Source: Batkoa obscura (lineage: Eukaryota > Entomophthoromycota > Entomophthoromycetes > Entomophthorales > Batkoaceae). Taken from it: a stretch of 64,000 bases of DNA. The translations under genes were made by a program, and so were the position numbers. Shown one piece after another: positions 24,280 to 36,455 of this stretch (position 1 is its first letter; each line of letters begins with the position of its first letter). The notes beneath the pieces are model-generated. The model had not been told where the DNA came from, ran no database searches, and saw nothing but the letters and a program-made list of their open reading frames with translations. Location of the stretch: NCBI GenBank assembly GCA_030770535.1, contig JASVEC010000008.1, positions 868,001-932,000 of the forward strand, read 5' to 3'.

Positions 24280-25562
24280 ATGTTAAAAAATGAAATGGAC
24301 AAACAAAATTTAAATTATATAGTAAAATCTTTACTTGCTGGCGGTGTGGCTGGTTGTGCAGGTAATTATATTATATTATATTATATTATATTTTATAATA
24401 AATATAATTAAAATAAACTAACGGATAACCTTTAATTATAGCCAAAACCCTTGTAGCCCCCTTAGATCGTGTTAAAATATTATTTCAAGTATCTAATCCA
24501 AAAGTACAAAAACATAGTGGTAAGTAATTATTTAAGTCGTATATAACCTTAGAAAAAGAAAGCATTCACATTAATAATGATTAATTAATTTTATTTTGTT
24601 AGGTAGTTTTAAAGGGATATTTGGTGCTATGAGTGATATTTATAAATCACATGGTACTTTTGGTTTATTTCAAGGTCATTCAGCTACTATTTTAAGAGTA
24701 TTTCCTTATGCTTCTATTAAATTTATGGCATTTGAACAGTTTAAAGTCGTAAGTTCATTATTATATACTATTTTATTTTATCTTATTTTAGTTTCTATTA
24801 AATGTTTGTTAATTTTATATAATTATTATATAGATTGTTTATAAATCCAATTATTTTGAAAAAAGTGTGTCCCATTTTATAGCGGGTTCATTAGCGGGTA
24901 AAGATCTAATAATTGTTAACTTCTAATAAATTTTAAAATTAAAATTAAAATCAATAGGTACTACTTCAGTAATATTTACATATCCACTTGACATGATACG
25001 AACAAGAATGGCATATGAGCTTGATCAGCCATTAAGAATTGGAGAAACAATACAAAAAATTTATAATGAGCCATTAACAATAACAACTAAGAATCGGTAT
25101 TTATTAAATTGTGGTGGTCTTATTAATTTCTACCGAGGATTTTTACCAACTTTATTAGGTATTGTTCCTTATGCTGGTATTTCTTTTTGGGCTCATTCTA
25201 AGTTAACTACTTTTTTTAAAACTAAATTATCAACCATTGCAGTTAATCAAACAATATCCAATCAAGATAAAGTTCATTTAAAAGCTTGGGCAGAATTAAC
25301 TTGTGGTGGATTAGCTGGTGCAATTGCCCAAACTTGTTCTTATCCCTTAGAAGTTATACGGCGTCGTATGCAAGTAGCTGGAATTGACTCCAAATTTATT
25401 AATAGAAAAGGTATTTTTAATACAGCTCAAACTATATTAAAAGAAAGGGGGTTAAGAGGTTTCTTTGTTGGTCTTTCAATTGGCTATATTAAAGTAACGC
25501 CAATGGTTGCTATCTCTTTCTTTACTTATTCAAAAATGAAACAATGGCTAAAAATTGATTGA
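24280..25562 (+). CDS. LEU5: Mitochondrial carrier, LEU5/SLC25A16-42 type (CoA transport)
   Basis: Inner mitochondrial membrane carrier needed for CoA accumulation in the matrix in yeast. Three solute-carrier repeats are visible. The signature PxD/ExxRxR motifs are [13 protein letters not shown] (repeat 1), [15 protein letters not shown] (repeat 2) and [16 protein letters not shown] (repeat 3). The matching second halves are [40 protein letters not shown] and [20 protein letters not shown]; the last is almost identical to yeast Leu5 as I remember it. Four short introns are inferred, the first with an ATTAT tandem (24364-24393). Exon 1 codes [20 protein letters not shown]. The length of about 330 residues is normal. 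Among carriers the CoA type is well supported by the repeat 1 and repeat 3 sequences. Confidence 0.93.
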
Positions 25563-25749
25563 GTAAAAATCAAAAAGTATTAAATTTATAAATTGAAATA
25601 AATAATTGTGTTTTTTTTATTTGATTTCTATTTCAAGTTAGTAATAATAAAGAGTTTACAAAACAATAGAAATTGGATTTAAAACATAAAATTTATATAA
25701 AAAAGTAGTATATGAAAATTGATTAAAAAAAGATCTAGAATGTTAAAGC

Positions 25750-26852
25750 TTATTGAAAAGCAACACCAAATTTAGTTACTTGAACACTACCACCACCTGA
25801 AGCAAAACCAGTACCATCATGAGTTAAATAAATTAAATCATCAAAGGTACATTTAATACCACATTTACTACATTGATTATGAGGTGCAATAAATTTAGTA
25901 GTACAATTATTACAAAATACATGACCACATGGACTTAATAAAATAGGTTTCATGCTATTATTTAATTGTTTAATACAATTAGGACATTCACTTTCATCAC
26001 TTTCACTTGTTTGTAATTGTACCTTAATCATTTTTTTTAATCTAAAACAATAAGGTTGAAGTTATATTATGTTTTATACAACTAATAATAAAATAACCTT
26101 ACGTAATACTATGTAATTCTCCTGCAGTACAATGAGTCAATTTCAAATTTTTAGGTGCTTCAATCAATTTACTATCCATATTTGGAGTCATTGAAGGTAT
26201 CCAAAAAGCGGGTAATTTAGAATCTTCATAGCCAATACCTAATTTTCTGCTTTCAACTTTAACACTTTTAGGTACTTCATCCATATCGTCCAAATTTCTT
26301 TTGTTATTATTTGATTGTACTCCTTTAATACTAGTTGTTTCTTTTTGTGTTTTTTCAAAAGCTTCAATCTTTTTTTGTTCAATTTGTAATTGTTTTGATG
26401 CTTCTTTTTTCTAATTAAATTTATTGAAATTAATTCAAATTAATTTAGATTAATAATAAAAATTACTTGGTTTTCTGCTCCTTGTTTCTCTGCTAATTTA
26501 GATTGTTTTAATAAATTAGCTCTTTGTGTAACTATACTTTCAACTACACATTCTTTACATGCTATATGTCCTTTAGAACTAAAATCAATCATCAACTTTT
26601 ATTTTAAATATGAATTTTAAATTCTTTAATCTTACCAGCTCAATGGTATCCTTGCTTTCTGTAAACATAGATAACAGTGGTCAAATTTTCTTAATGAATC
26701 TTTACCTAAACGTTGCTAATCGAAAGAATTAATATTTTTATTGAAACGAAATCAAGTTCAACACATACTTTTTTTGATCCATAATTTGTTTTACTCTTTT
26801 CAGAATAAGTGAAGTGTCCTAATGCTGTATTGTTTTTACTATGACGGGCCAT
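25750..26852 (-). CDS. NOSIP-like zinc-finger/U-box protein
   Basis: Homologue of nitric oxide synthase-interacting protein, a nuclear U-box/RING-type E3 candidate found with spliceosomal complexes. It begins MARHSKNNTALGHFTYSEKS, the diagnostic NOSIP N-terminus. The first half of the split domain reads KFDHCYLCLQKARIPLS...GHIACKECVVESIV. A lysine-rich coiled coil and the conserved LPAFWIPSMTPNMDSKLIEA (compare LPSFWIPSLTPE) follow. The C-terminal ring has ECPNCIKQLNN, PILLSPCGHVFCNNCTTKFI and CSKCGIKC, then DGTGFASGGG near the end, as in NOSIP (GGTGFAGSG). Several small introns are inferred. Cysteine pairs remain in both half domains, unlike animal NOSIP where the first half has lost them. 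NOS is not implied, since the family is wider than NOS. Confidence 0.9.
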
Positions 26853-27409
26853 TAGAATTCAATGTTAAAAAAGAAATCCATTTAAGTTTTGGTTTGAAGA
26901 TCAATCTTTAATTTGATTCTTTTTGATTGAGTTAAAAATTCAAGCTTAATTTCAAGTTTTTTTATTTTAATAATTCAATAATTTCAGTTTGGGCCTAATT
27001 TTAATATTAAGTTCTTCATTTTCTCATTTCAATTTCACTTTAAAATCCAAGAAATTAAAATAGATCCAGAGTTCGATCCCTATTAAAAGTATCTCCTTTT
27101 TTTTAAAATTGTTTGTTTTTATTAAATGTTGGGTTTAAATTGAAGTTTTTTAATAAAGAGTGATGCGAAGTTATTAAAAAACTATTAAAACTCTTTTTTA
27201 TAGATTATTAGAAATTAAAAATTGTCGAATATTTATACAATTTATTTTATTTAATAATATAGTTGATGTCTTAGTAAAATTAGTCAACTTTATTACCTAA
27301 TCAAGTAAATTAATTTTATTCGTTGGTTCTAATTTGAATTTCGTAGTTTAGTAATTTATGCTTAGTCGTTCAAAATAAAGTTCAAACTTTTTAATTCTTT
27401 TATTTTAAA
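26853..27409. promoter_or_regulatory. Divergent spacer between NOSIP-like and UBX4
   Basis: About 560 bases between two head-to-head start codons, presumed to hold both promoters. It is AT-rich with no ORF or repeat family member recognised. Confidence 0.45.
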
Positions 27410-29105
27410 ATGTCTACTACATTAACAATAACATTTCCAAATCCTAATGGTATTGGTATTAAAAATCATTTATTTAAAGGAGGTCCAGGTACTTTATTAG
27501 CTCAGATAATACAAGATATTTGTAACAAGTATCAATTGGGTGAACCGGAGGGTTTTGCTTTAGAGTAAGTTAAAATTGGCTATATCTATTTTAGCTCATT
27601 ATTGTTTTTAGATACAACAAAAAAATATTAGACTCTTCTTTATCATTAAGATTTTCGAATTTAAAAACAAATTCAAAATTAAACCTTGTCAAAGTAACTT
27701 CAAAAAAGAAAAGTAAGTTTATCACAAATATTGGAATTCGTTTAAATTCATATTCTATTTAGATGGCAATTCACTTGTAGAAATAGCATTACAGTGGGAT
27801 AACAATCGATTTGTTGAAAAATTTAAAACCAATACTACTTTATTAGATATGGTAAATCAATTTGATAAAAAATACAATAAGTAAATACAATCATAAGTTT
27901 AGTTACATATTTTAACAGTTTCTTTTAGTGAATCAGAATCAAAATTATTACAATGTGATGGTCAAGGAAATTGGATATCTCCCTCGTGTCATATTTTGAA
28001 TAGGGTTGTTTTTGGCCTTAAAGATTTATCTACTACAACTTTTCAAAGTTTAGGTCTTCAAAATGGTAACGCTTTAGTTCGTTTGACTTTCAAAAATAGT
28101 TTGGATAATATACAATTAGTCAAAGGAAAGTTGAATGAAATTGATGATATGAATAGTCAAGGCGTAAATACCGAAAATACTTTAAATGATTCTAAATCAA
28201 AGCCTGAAGTTAAGCCTGAAGCGAATTTACTTGTTAATAAAAAAGAAAATCCATTGATTAATCAAACAATCGAAAGTGATATTCGACAAGAGAATGTAGT
28301 ACTTAAGACAGAGCATATTGAAAATAACGTTCAATTAAATCAAATAGCTGATAGCTCTAACGCTAATGATAAGGGTAGAGATACTCATGTTTATCTTGCT
28401 CCGCCTAAAGGATTACCCTATTCTAATCAAATACAGTTACCCGACTCAGCATTCGAATTAAGTCCAACCGAGTTAAAATTGATGGTATCTCAACAACAAA
28501 ATTCTACAAAAAAGATAATAGAAGGAGCACCACTGATGACAAAAGCTATGAGATCACAAGAAGAGCAAAAGAGAAGAGCCAAATATCCAAAAACTATTAT
28601 AAGGACACGTTTACCTGATGGCGTTACTTTACAATTTACCTTTGGATCAAAAGAGCCATTTAAAGAATTAATCAAGGAAATACAAACTTGTTTTATGGAT
28701 GCTACTGTATCTTTCTACTTAATTCAATCCCCACCTTTAAAAAAGTTTAATAATTTAGAAAATAGTTCCTTCTATGATTTAAACCTATTCCCTGCTTCTC
28801 TTTTACATCTTAAATTTAATGACGCTAAATTTGGTACCGTATCTTCTACCTTTTTAAAACAAGATATTTTAAGTTTGGCTCAACCTTTACCTGAATTACA
28901 AAATATTCCTGAGACTCTTAAAGCACCTCAGACCTCTTTACAAAGTAGTTCTAGTGCAGCAGCGTCCAGTTCTAATACTATGGCTTATCTATCTTCAATT
29001 CCAGCTCCAGCTCGAACTCAGGATAAAGTAGAAGAAAAAACTAAACCTAATGATACAAAATCTAAAATCTCAAAATGGATTAGGTTAAGTAAGCCTACTA
29101 ACTAA
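27410..29105 (+). CDS. UBX4: UBX-domain protein, TUG/ASPL (Ubx4) type
   Basis: Cofactor of the p97/Cdc48 AAA ATPase. The N-terminus is a TUG ubiquitin-like domain: MSTTLTITFPNPNGIGIKNH, LFKGGPGTLLAQIIQDICNK, YQLGEPEGFALE. A second ubiquitin-like region follows (GNSLVEIALQWDNNRFVEKF, then VVFGLKDLSTTTFQSLGLQN with NALVRLTF). The middle is long and low in complexity (Lys/Asn/Glu-rich). The C-terminal UBX fold covers KTIIRTRLPDGVTLQFTFGS to LFPASLLHLKFND. Four short introns lie in the first 550 bases; the last exon begins just upstream of 27996. The tail beyond UBX is Ser/Ala-rich and ends SKWIRLSKPTN. It is convergent with MRI1, the stop codons being only 85 bases apart. Confidence 0.88.
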
Positions 29106-29190
29106 TTAAACAGTTTGTTTTCAGTTATTTTATTTTTTATTTTTATTTTATTTTTGAACTAGTTATAAAATATATCTAAGAAATAACTTT

Positions 29191-30351
29191 TTATTTAAGT
29201 TCATTCAAAGCTACTTTTAAATTAAACTCTTGTTGTCCATCAACTTTAACTAAAGCCCCTTTTTCAGTAATAATTGAAGAAATCAAATTAGCTGGAGTAA
29301 CATCAAAAGCAGGGTTCCAAACATTAATTTTTTTATGACCAACTTGTACATCTACTAATTGGTTGTTTTTATCTAACCCAGATACTCGAGTCAATTCATC
29401 ACTGTTTCTTTCTTCAATAGGAATATCTTCACCACTTAAGGTATTTAAATCAATCGATGTGGTTGGAGCAGCTACAATAAACGGTATATTGAAGTGTTTT
29501 GCAAGGATAGCTAACTGATAAGTACCAATCTTATTTGCAGTATCTCCATTATGTGCTACTCTATCTGCTCCTACAATAATGGCATCTACTTTAGAACCAG
29601 AAATTAAAAAGGCTGCCATACTATCTGTAATTAACGTGGAGGGCATATTTTCATAAGTCAATTCATAAGCAGTTAATCTACTTCCTTGATTATAAGGACG
29701 TGTTTCAGTACAATAAGCATGTCCTAGTTTATTCTTTCCATGTAAACTACGTATGATTCCTAAAGCAGTACCATAACCAGCAGTAGCTAAAGACCCAGTA
29801 TTACAATGAGTTAATACATTGATCTTTTCTTTGTTTGGGTAATATTCTGACAACCAAGTTAAACCTGCTTCACCAATAGCCATATTATCTTTGACGTCAT
29901 TGACTAACATATCTTCAGCTGCATTTGTATAAGCTTCAATGACCTTAGAAGCAGTTTCATTTTCTAAATCTTTAACCAAGTTCCACAACTTTTCAGCAGC
30001 ATCAAATAAATTGACTGCAGTTGGTCGAGAAGTCTTTAAATACTCTAAAGACTCATGAATAAAAGTGATAACATTTTTAGCACTTTTGAATTCTGATGTT
30101 CTTTTATGTAACTCGACTGCTAAAGTTAAAGCAGCGACTATGGCAATGGCTGGTGCGCCACGTACCTATATTTTTTAAAATCAAATGAGGTTTGAATTTT
30201 TATAAATTACCTTCATACTTTTAATTACATGATGACCATCTTGGTTGGTTTTAACTTCTTCATAGACAGTTGTATGTGGTAATAACAATTGATCCAATAC
30301 CTTCAATTCTCCCCTTTTATAATCAATAGCTTTTAAGGTTGCTTCACTCAT
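29191..30351 (-). CDS. MRI1: Methylthioribose-1-phosphate isomerase
   Basis: Isomerises 5-methylthioribose-1-phosphate to the ribulose form in the methionine salvage pathway, cytosolic. Exon 1 codes [20 protein letters not shown]. One intron (about 30167-30212) lies between KSMK and [20 protein letters not shown], the conserved RGAPAI block. The catalytic cysteine is in [19 protein letters not shown] and the catalytic aspartate in [20 protein letters not shown]. The conserved [19 protein letters not shown] and [20 protein letters not shown] follow, and [20 protein letters not shown] closes the eIF2B-like domain. These motifs and the roughly 370-residue length separate it from true eIF2B subunits. 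Confidence 0.97.
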
Positions 30352-30842
30352 TTAAAAATATTTGTTTCGATTTGCTTTTCGAAAATTCAAAGCATGTTAA
30401 AGTTAATCCAATCAAATTTTTATATAGTATTGTGTATTTTTTATTATTACTATTTTATATATTAAAACAAATATAATTTGTTCCAAAAATTAAGGCTATC
30501 AAAATTGATAGGTCCTTTAAACATTTTTTAAAACTAATGTTTTTATAAATGTTGATACTGGGTTATTGGCAACTTGCACTCAGTAGTTACTTCATTATAC
30601 AAGGTAACAACCTCAGACAGAGACGGTAAAGAAAAATTTAGACTAAATTTTGTTCCTTTTATAGTTTCAATTTTCGAGATTATAAAAAAGTCCTCAAATC
30701 ATCTCAGAGTTCATAAATTTTAGCCTATGAAATTGAGCATAATTTATAAGGTGATGATTTTGATTCACCTTATTCAACTCGAATTTTCTTGATGCTTTTT
30801 TAGTGCTACGCATAATAGCTACTTTAGAATAATAAAGTTCCT

Positions 30843-30952
30843 ATATATGGGGATGTTTTTTTTGGTTTCATTACTTTTTCATTTTTCAAGCGTTATTTGA
30901 GCGGAAAGATTGTTAGTAAAATTCTTAAACAAAAAAATACACCACCATATAC
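30843..30952 (+). mobile_element. MITE copy, forward orientation, near complete
   Basis: Begins TATATGGGGATGT and ends in a slightly altered ACACCACCATATA. Between them are the GGTTTCATTAC arm, the centre AAGCGTTATTTGAGCGG and the GTTAGTAAAATTCTTAAAC arm. Length is about 110 bp. Confidence 0.85.
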
Positions 30953-31156
30953 GATAAAGCCATTTGTGGAGCATTGCTATAGCAGTATGATTTATAAATA
31001 AAATAAAACAAATTTTATATTAGTTCATTTTAAATAGATATCAAAGAATAAACATGTCGTTTCCTAATTCTATATAGCATCATTTATAATGAAATCGAAT
31101 ATGAGTTATATATCCAATATATAATACTATATCATTAGTTACAATATTCAAAAACA

Positions 31157-31253
31157 ATATATGGAGTGTTTTTTTTGGTTTCATTACTTTTCCATTTTTT
31201 AAGCGCTATTTAAGTGGAAAAAGTGATGAAACCAAAAAAAACATTCCCATATA
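31157..31253. mobile_element. Symmetrical (left-left) MITE copy
   Basis: Both arms are of the left type: GGTTTCATTACTTTTCCA on the left is matched by its reverse complement TGGAAAAAGTGATGAAACC on the right, around the same AAGCGCTATTTAAG centre. The copy is thus a near-perfect palindrome of about 97 bp lacking the usual right arm. Confidence 0.85.
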
Positions 31254-31548
31254 CTATAAAATGACGTTGGTTATACAAAATTTTTTTTATTCAATTTGAC
31301 AATTATTTATTTATTTTTTGTGCCAAATTAGTAAATTGTAGCAGATAAAAGCAAATTTATTACAAAATGTATTAAAAAATAATTTAAAATGCACTTGCAG
31401 TTCGACTATAATTAAATAATGCTTAAGCCTAATGTCGTTACTAAAGTTACTTTTGAATATACCTGGCATTATTTGGATTAGCAGAATACTGTAGAAATAC
31501 ATTAAAAGTATGGTTAGTGGGGTCATTCTTAACTGTCTTTGATAGCTA

Positions 31549-34500
31549 TTAAAAATTTATTAACTTTTCTTCGCACTTTTCTTCTTTTTCGTTATTTTTG
31601 AATTTACTATACTCAACTGTAAGCTTATCAATTAACTCTAGAATATCTTTTCTTTTAATAGAAGATGGTATCAACCCACTCCAAGCGTCATCATCATGGT
31701 GATTTAAAGTAATATTTTCATATTTCTCTGGGTTACTTAAAAACAGTCTTACATATTCCAAAAGGTACACTCCACAGTCATAAAAGTTTTTTTGTAATGG
31801 TACTTTTGGTGTAACTTCCTTTTTAAATAACCATGGAAGCACTGTATCTAGCTCATAATCCAATCTATCCTTTGCTTGTCTTGCTATGTACTCCCTAAGT
31901 ATCTTTTTTGCTTCTAACTGTTTACCACCTAATGAATCAAAAACTGCTAACCATGGAGGACTTATTTTTTCGATTTCCTCGTTCCTTTCTTCTTCTTTTT
32001 CAATATTATGAGTTTTTAGCATATCTTCTATTTTGTTGTATTTCTTTATTTCAAACTCCTCAATGTCTTTTACGGTTTCAAATGCTGCTTTTTTGAGTGG
32101 ATGCTCTCTCTCTGAAGCTATTATATCTGCATTGATAAGTGTATCTAAATCACTTTCCAATTCATTAAGAGAATCAGCTTGCTTCATTGTTAAATTCTCA
32201 GTTAAATGATTTTCATCATTACTCTCATCATCAGAAACGCTTTGCGCTTCATTTAAAGCCTCCTGAAGCCTGTCTCTTAGTTTCGATTTCTCGTCTATAA
32301 AGTTATTAGATGAACCTAGTATCTTATCCTCAATTTTGCTCTCTTCATCATAGTTAAAATAGGGAAACTCGCCTGAGTCAGAAGATAACATGTTGTCATT
32401 AGGGTCTATTGATTCAACTTTGCTTTCACTTTCCGAATTGAGCGCACCGTTAGAGAATGATTCAAGTTTTCTAATAGCTTCTGAGTCACAAGACTTTTGA
32501 AATATATTGCCTTTTTCTTCTATAATAATTTCCAAATTATTGTCATGATCGTTTTTTTGAATTCTAAATGCTTTACTAAAATCACTTTCTTTTGATTTGT
32601 TTGAAATATCAAGAGATGAATTTGACTCGACTTTTTTGGTCCCAGTATCACTGTGCTTATTATTGTCTAATTGTGCTAATATTGATCGGATATATGATCC
32701 ACCAGGGGGTTTCAAATTTGAAGAGAGTCTTGGTATAAATCCATTCTTCGCTTCAGACTTTGTCGCTTGGATGTCAATCTCTTTTCTATTAATAAGCTCA
32801 TGGTATTCTTCAAATCGATCAAGCCCCCCAATAATTACAATATACCAATGGAAATTTTCATTAATTGGTATAAATAAATATTTACTTTTAAAAAAGTCGA
32901 TTTTTCTCCCCCATTTCTTAACACTGTTAAATGCTTCATCTGGATCGTTTGGGAATAATGATAGCTTTCCGTATAAAAACGAAGATAAACTATGGACATA
33001 ATCTTTCAAATCGGGGCGATGCTTTTCAAATTGATTTAAAATATATCTTAAATAAAACTCAATAACATTATCATTTAGAAATGTATTTGGTCTTAATAGC
33101 CGTTGATCTTCTGTATAAATACTGACTTGATTATGCCCTTTAAATGGATACACAAAATGTAACTTGTTTTTAGGTTTCTTCTTATCGGTATTTATAATTG
33201 GGTCTGGATCTAAATCTACAATATCGTTACATTGGTTTCTTCGAAGGCCATAGCTCCGTGTAATACTGGAAAAGGTTGTGTTCATCCTATCTTTTAAAAA
33301 TGGTCCACTATTTTGTAGTATTTTATTGGCTGTTGGAAGTTCATCATCTGATTTACTATTATTTTTCTTAGAAAGATAATCATCGTTTGGACTCAAAGGA
33401 CTTGATTCTTTGCTTAATTCAGGATACCTACGACTCATAGATTTACTAGTACCAGGATTGAGGATATTTTTAATTGCCTCATTAATATCATTATAACTTC
33501 TTAGTTTATTAACATCATAGTTCTCAATAGATACTCCAAAATTTAAAACAACCCTCTCAATGTCCTTTAAAAAACTCATCATATCTTTATAGCTAGAAAA
33601 AATCAACCCAACGTTTATTTTATCTAATAATGAATACTAAACTTATTATGTTTTTAATTATAAAAAAATATTTACTTTCATCTTTAATTTTAATGATGTT
33701 CTCTGTATAACAGACTTTAATCACTAAATCCCCTTCAATAGCCATAAAATTTACCTCCATCAATTCCTTCTTAGGCTCATTATTAAGCGATCCATTTTTA
33801 AAACTAATTACTTTTAAGATCGGAAGTACCATGTTTTCTTTCAGAACTAAAACCGAATACATTATCCAATGATTCTTGCTATCAATCTCCGTTCTATGAC
33901 CTTTATTAGAAATAATCACGCCCTCAAGTTTATGTTGAGTATTATCAGGTTTGGTAGAATCGAAAGGTTCAGTTATCTTTTGATAGATTTTATTCAAATC
34001 TGTAACCGAGTCTGACCCTAATATCTCTTTATTATATTCTTGTTTATTGGTATAGGTTTTGTTTTGATTTAGCAATGAAGATCTTGTTTTTGATTTAACA
34101 GCATTTACATAATGAGAATTAGCATCCTTTAAACCATTTAATATTAATATATTTGATGAAAAATGTTAATTACTCTGTTACGCATTTGTGAACTACTACT
34201 GAATTTACTAGGAGATACATGCGACTTTCCACTCAACCTTACTTTGGGTTTTCCTACTTTGTTGTAAAATATTTAAGCATACTCCAAATTTTATTTTGAT
34301 AAATCTTACCATCAGAAGATTTGGAAAGACTCTTTGAGTTATTAAATTCCTTAAGCGATTTGTTGTAATCTTCTAAATTGCTTATTCTGTTACTGCTTTC
34401 ATTTGTAGATAACTTTTAAATGGTTAGATAAGCATTTCTAATTATTTTTGAAAGTTTACCTCTGGAATTGGCTTTGATGAAACTTCCATTCCTAATGGGT

Positions 34501-35257
34501 TAATACCCCTTATCAACCCACTAATATTAGTTGAGTATCCATTTCTATAATGAGATGTATTTGCTCTTTTCAAATGTCCTATTTGTTTTTGGGGGGCCTA
34601 AAAACATAAATTAGAAAATATTGTAGAAAGTCAGTGTTTTATATATCAACAATTCAAAATGAATTCAAAATATTCAACATATAAATTTATAATTGATCAA
34701 ACATATAATCAATCTTATTGTTCCCGGCTAAAATTTGAACTAGTGACAATTTATGTAATTAGCACTTACCCTTGAGCAAGTAGGCATGTCGATTGGATTT
34801 CCTCTTGGTTTATTACTTACAACTACTTTTGAAACCGGTAGATTTGTAAAACCCCTCATTGGATTAAATTTAGGCGTATTCTTGATCTTCTCAATAGCAC
34901 TAATTGCTTTATCTTCATTTAGACTTGTATCAGAAAGTCTTCTTTTCCCTCTTAAATGACTCCCAGTAATGTCCTGTCTTTGAAATTTTAAATATTATTC
35001 CTCATATTTATAAAATCAATTACTCTTCTAACAAAGATTCTTGAAACAAAATTTCGTTCTTTATCTCATTTCCAACATGTATAGAATTGGATTCTTGCAT
35101 ACGTGAATTACTATTATTTGGTCTTCCCGACCTTGACCTAGGGCTCTTTTTATTAAAACATATTAATATTTTGCGATAAAACATAGATTGTTTTTAAACT
35201 TACATTTAACAATTGAATATCTTCCTCTTCGTCACTTATTGAAAAAATTCCACTCAT
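31549..35257 (-). CDS. ULP2: SUMO protease, Ulp2/SENP6-7 type
   Basis: C48 cysteine peptidase that trims SUMO chains, probably nuclear. The catalytic domain is split by an insert, as in Ulp2/SENP6/7: first part DQRLLRPNTFLNDNVIEFYL to NENFHWYIVIIGG with the catalytic His, then an acidic, Ser-rich insert of about 270 residues, then PPWLAVFDSLGG with the Asp, and KVPLQKNFYDCGVYLLEYVR with Gln and the nucleophile Cys. The N-terminal part spans several exons from MSGIFSISDEEEDIQLLN at 35257. Acidic hydrophobic runs (DEEEDIQLL, CNDIVDLDPDPIIN) could be SUMO-interacting motifs, which is inference. A globular region at 33700-34000 (LEGVIISNKGHRTEI onward) precedes the protease domain and may be the PH-like module reported for this family. 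The splice at 33607-33685 to NKINVGLIFSSYKDMM keeps the frame. Confidence 0.9.
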
Positions 35258-35867
35258 TTAGGTAAAAATAAGTTTTACTTTTACTTTTATAAAAATCATT
35301 CATTTTGCGAAAAACTAACCAATTATTTTCTGATTACCTATTTGTTTTGGTAAATTATAATTCAAGGTTAATCTGCCGAAGTTCTTACAAACTCATTTGG
35401 TACGTGAGCTTAATATGCTTGGTGTACTTATAGGGGTTGCAAATAGTAACTATAAATATACAAAAATAGCAGAGAGTAATAAAAATTAGAATCGTGGCCA
35501 CTTCATATCGACTATCTATTTACTTTAACTAGGTACAAGGTAGTATTATAAACGCTTCCTATATGGAAATGTATTTTTATGTTTAAGAATTTTGCTAACA
35601 ATTTTTCCGCTCAAATAGCGCTTAAAAAATGGAAAAAATAATGAAACCAAAAAAAACATCCTCATTATTATACTCAAAAAATACATAAAAAAGCTAATAA
35701 ATCAAATAAATAATTTAAAGCTGAAACAAAATTAATTACAGTCAACATTATTTTTGATAATTTATATGAAAAATTAAATATTGATATATATGTAGTTCAA
35801 TTGTAAAACAGTAAATATAGAATATTGAAATATATGAATGTTTAATCTAAGTTTTTATTGACGAATT
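35258..35867. other. Spacer between ULP2 and the secreted gene, with one MITE
   Basis: About 600 bases. The MITE at 35560-35671 is listed separately. The rest is the ULP2 promoter side and the 3' flank of the secreted-protein gene, with no other feature seen. Confidence 0.5.
35560..35671 (-). mobile_element. MITE copy, reverse orientation
   Basis: The GTTTAAGAATTTTGCTAAC arm is on the left, the centre is CTCAAATAGCGCTTAA, and the right arm is AATGAAACCAAAAAAAACAT. The ends are slightly decayed (TATATGGAAATGT and ACATCCTCATTATTA). It lies about 200 bases downstream of the ependymin-like gene. Confidence 0.85.
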
Positions 35868-36455
35868 TTAGTTAAAAACAGTTGCAGGCACCTTATTTTT
35901 TATGTTAAAGAATCGAGTAGTAGTAAAAGTACGATTGTGTCCTAACCAAAAATCATAACGTACAAATTTCTTATCTTTGATAAAAAATTGGATGTTGACA
36001 TTGTCTTTGATTACATTCCACTGTTCAACTTTTCCATACAACTCATCCATACCATGACCTGTGAATATTGCATTATTAGTAATAAGCAATGATGGATCAA
36101 TTAATGGAAAAGCAGGTGTTTTAAAGCGAAAATACTTGACATCTTTCTTTCCTAATTGCATAACCTTATTACTAATACCTTCACTAGTAACATTGCCAAA
36201 ATCAAAGGATGAACTCATCAATATTCCTCCTTCATTAGCACCATCAATACGAATCTTTCTATCCTTATAAGAATGATAAAACATTCCAGCGGATACATGG
36301 CTCATACTGATATTATTCCATTTGTGCTGCATATAGTTGGCGGAAAAATTTACGTTAAGCTTGGGAGGTAATGGTTGGTTAAAGTCGCCATCATAGACTT
36401 CTTTGGAGCAATAGATCCCGCTGGTTAATAAGACAATTGTGTTAAAGAATTTCAT
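35868..36455 (-). CDS. Secreted ependymin/LolA-like protein
   Basis: A 195-residue protein with a signal peptide, MKFFNTIVLLTSGIYC, cleaved probably near residue 16-18. The mature part has the layout of ependymin-related/LolA-like beta-sheet proteins: PPKLNVNFSANYMQ, GMFYHSYKDRKIRIDG, a middle with an aromatic-rich strand, VEQWNVIKDNVNIQFFIKDK, KFVRYDFWLGHNRTFTTTRF and a final VFN. In that fold (known for metazoan ependymins and bacterial lipoprotein carriers) a half-open barrel binds hydrophobic ligands. The link rests on pattern, not on strong identity, so the function is unassigned. It has no cysteine after the signal region and no membrane anchor. A broken copy lies 2 kb to the right. Confidence 0.75.
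   Translation of the reverse strand: MKFFNTIVLLTSGIYCSKEVYDGDFNQPLPPKLNVNFSANYMQHKWNNISMSHVSAGMFYHSYKDRKIRIDGANEGGILMSSSFDFGNVTSEGISNKVMQLGKKDVKYFRFKTPAFPLIDPSLLITNNAIFTGHGMDELYGKVEQWNVIKDNVNIQFFIKDKKFVRYDFWLGHNRTFTTTRFFNIKNKVPATVFN

Larger units (their letters stand above)
30352..31548. other. Gene-free stretch carrying two MITEs
   Basis: About 1.2 kb between MRI1 and ULP2, both on the minus strand. It contains the two elements listed separately (30843-30952 and 31157-31253) and otherwise AT-rich spacer. The small minus-strand ORF at 31311-31526 has noise-like composition and was not called. Confidence 0.6.
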
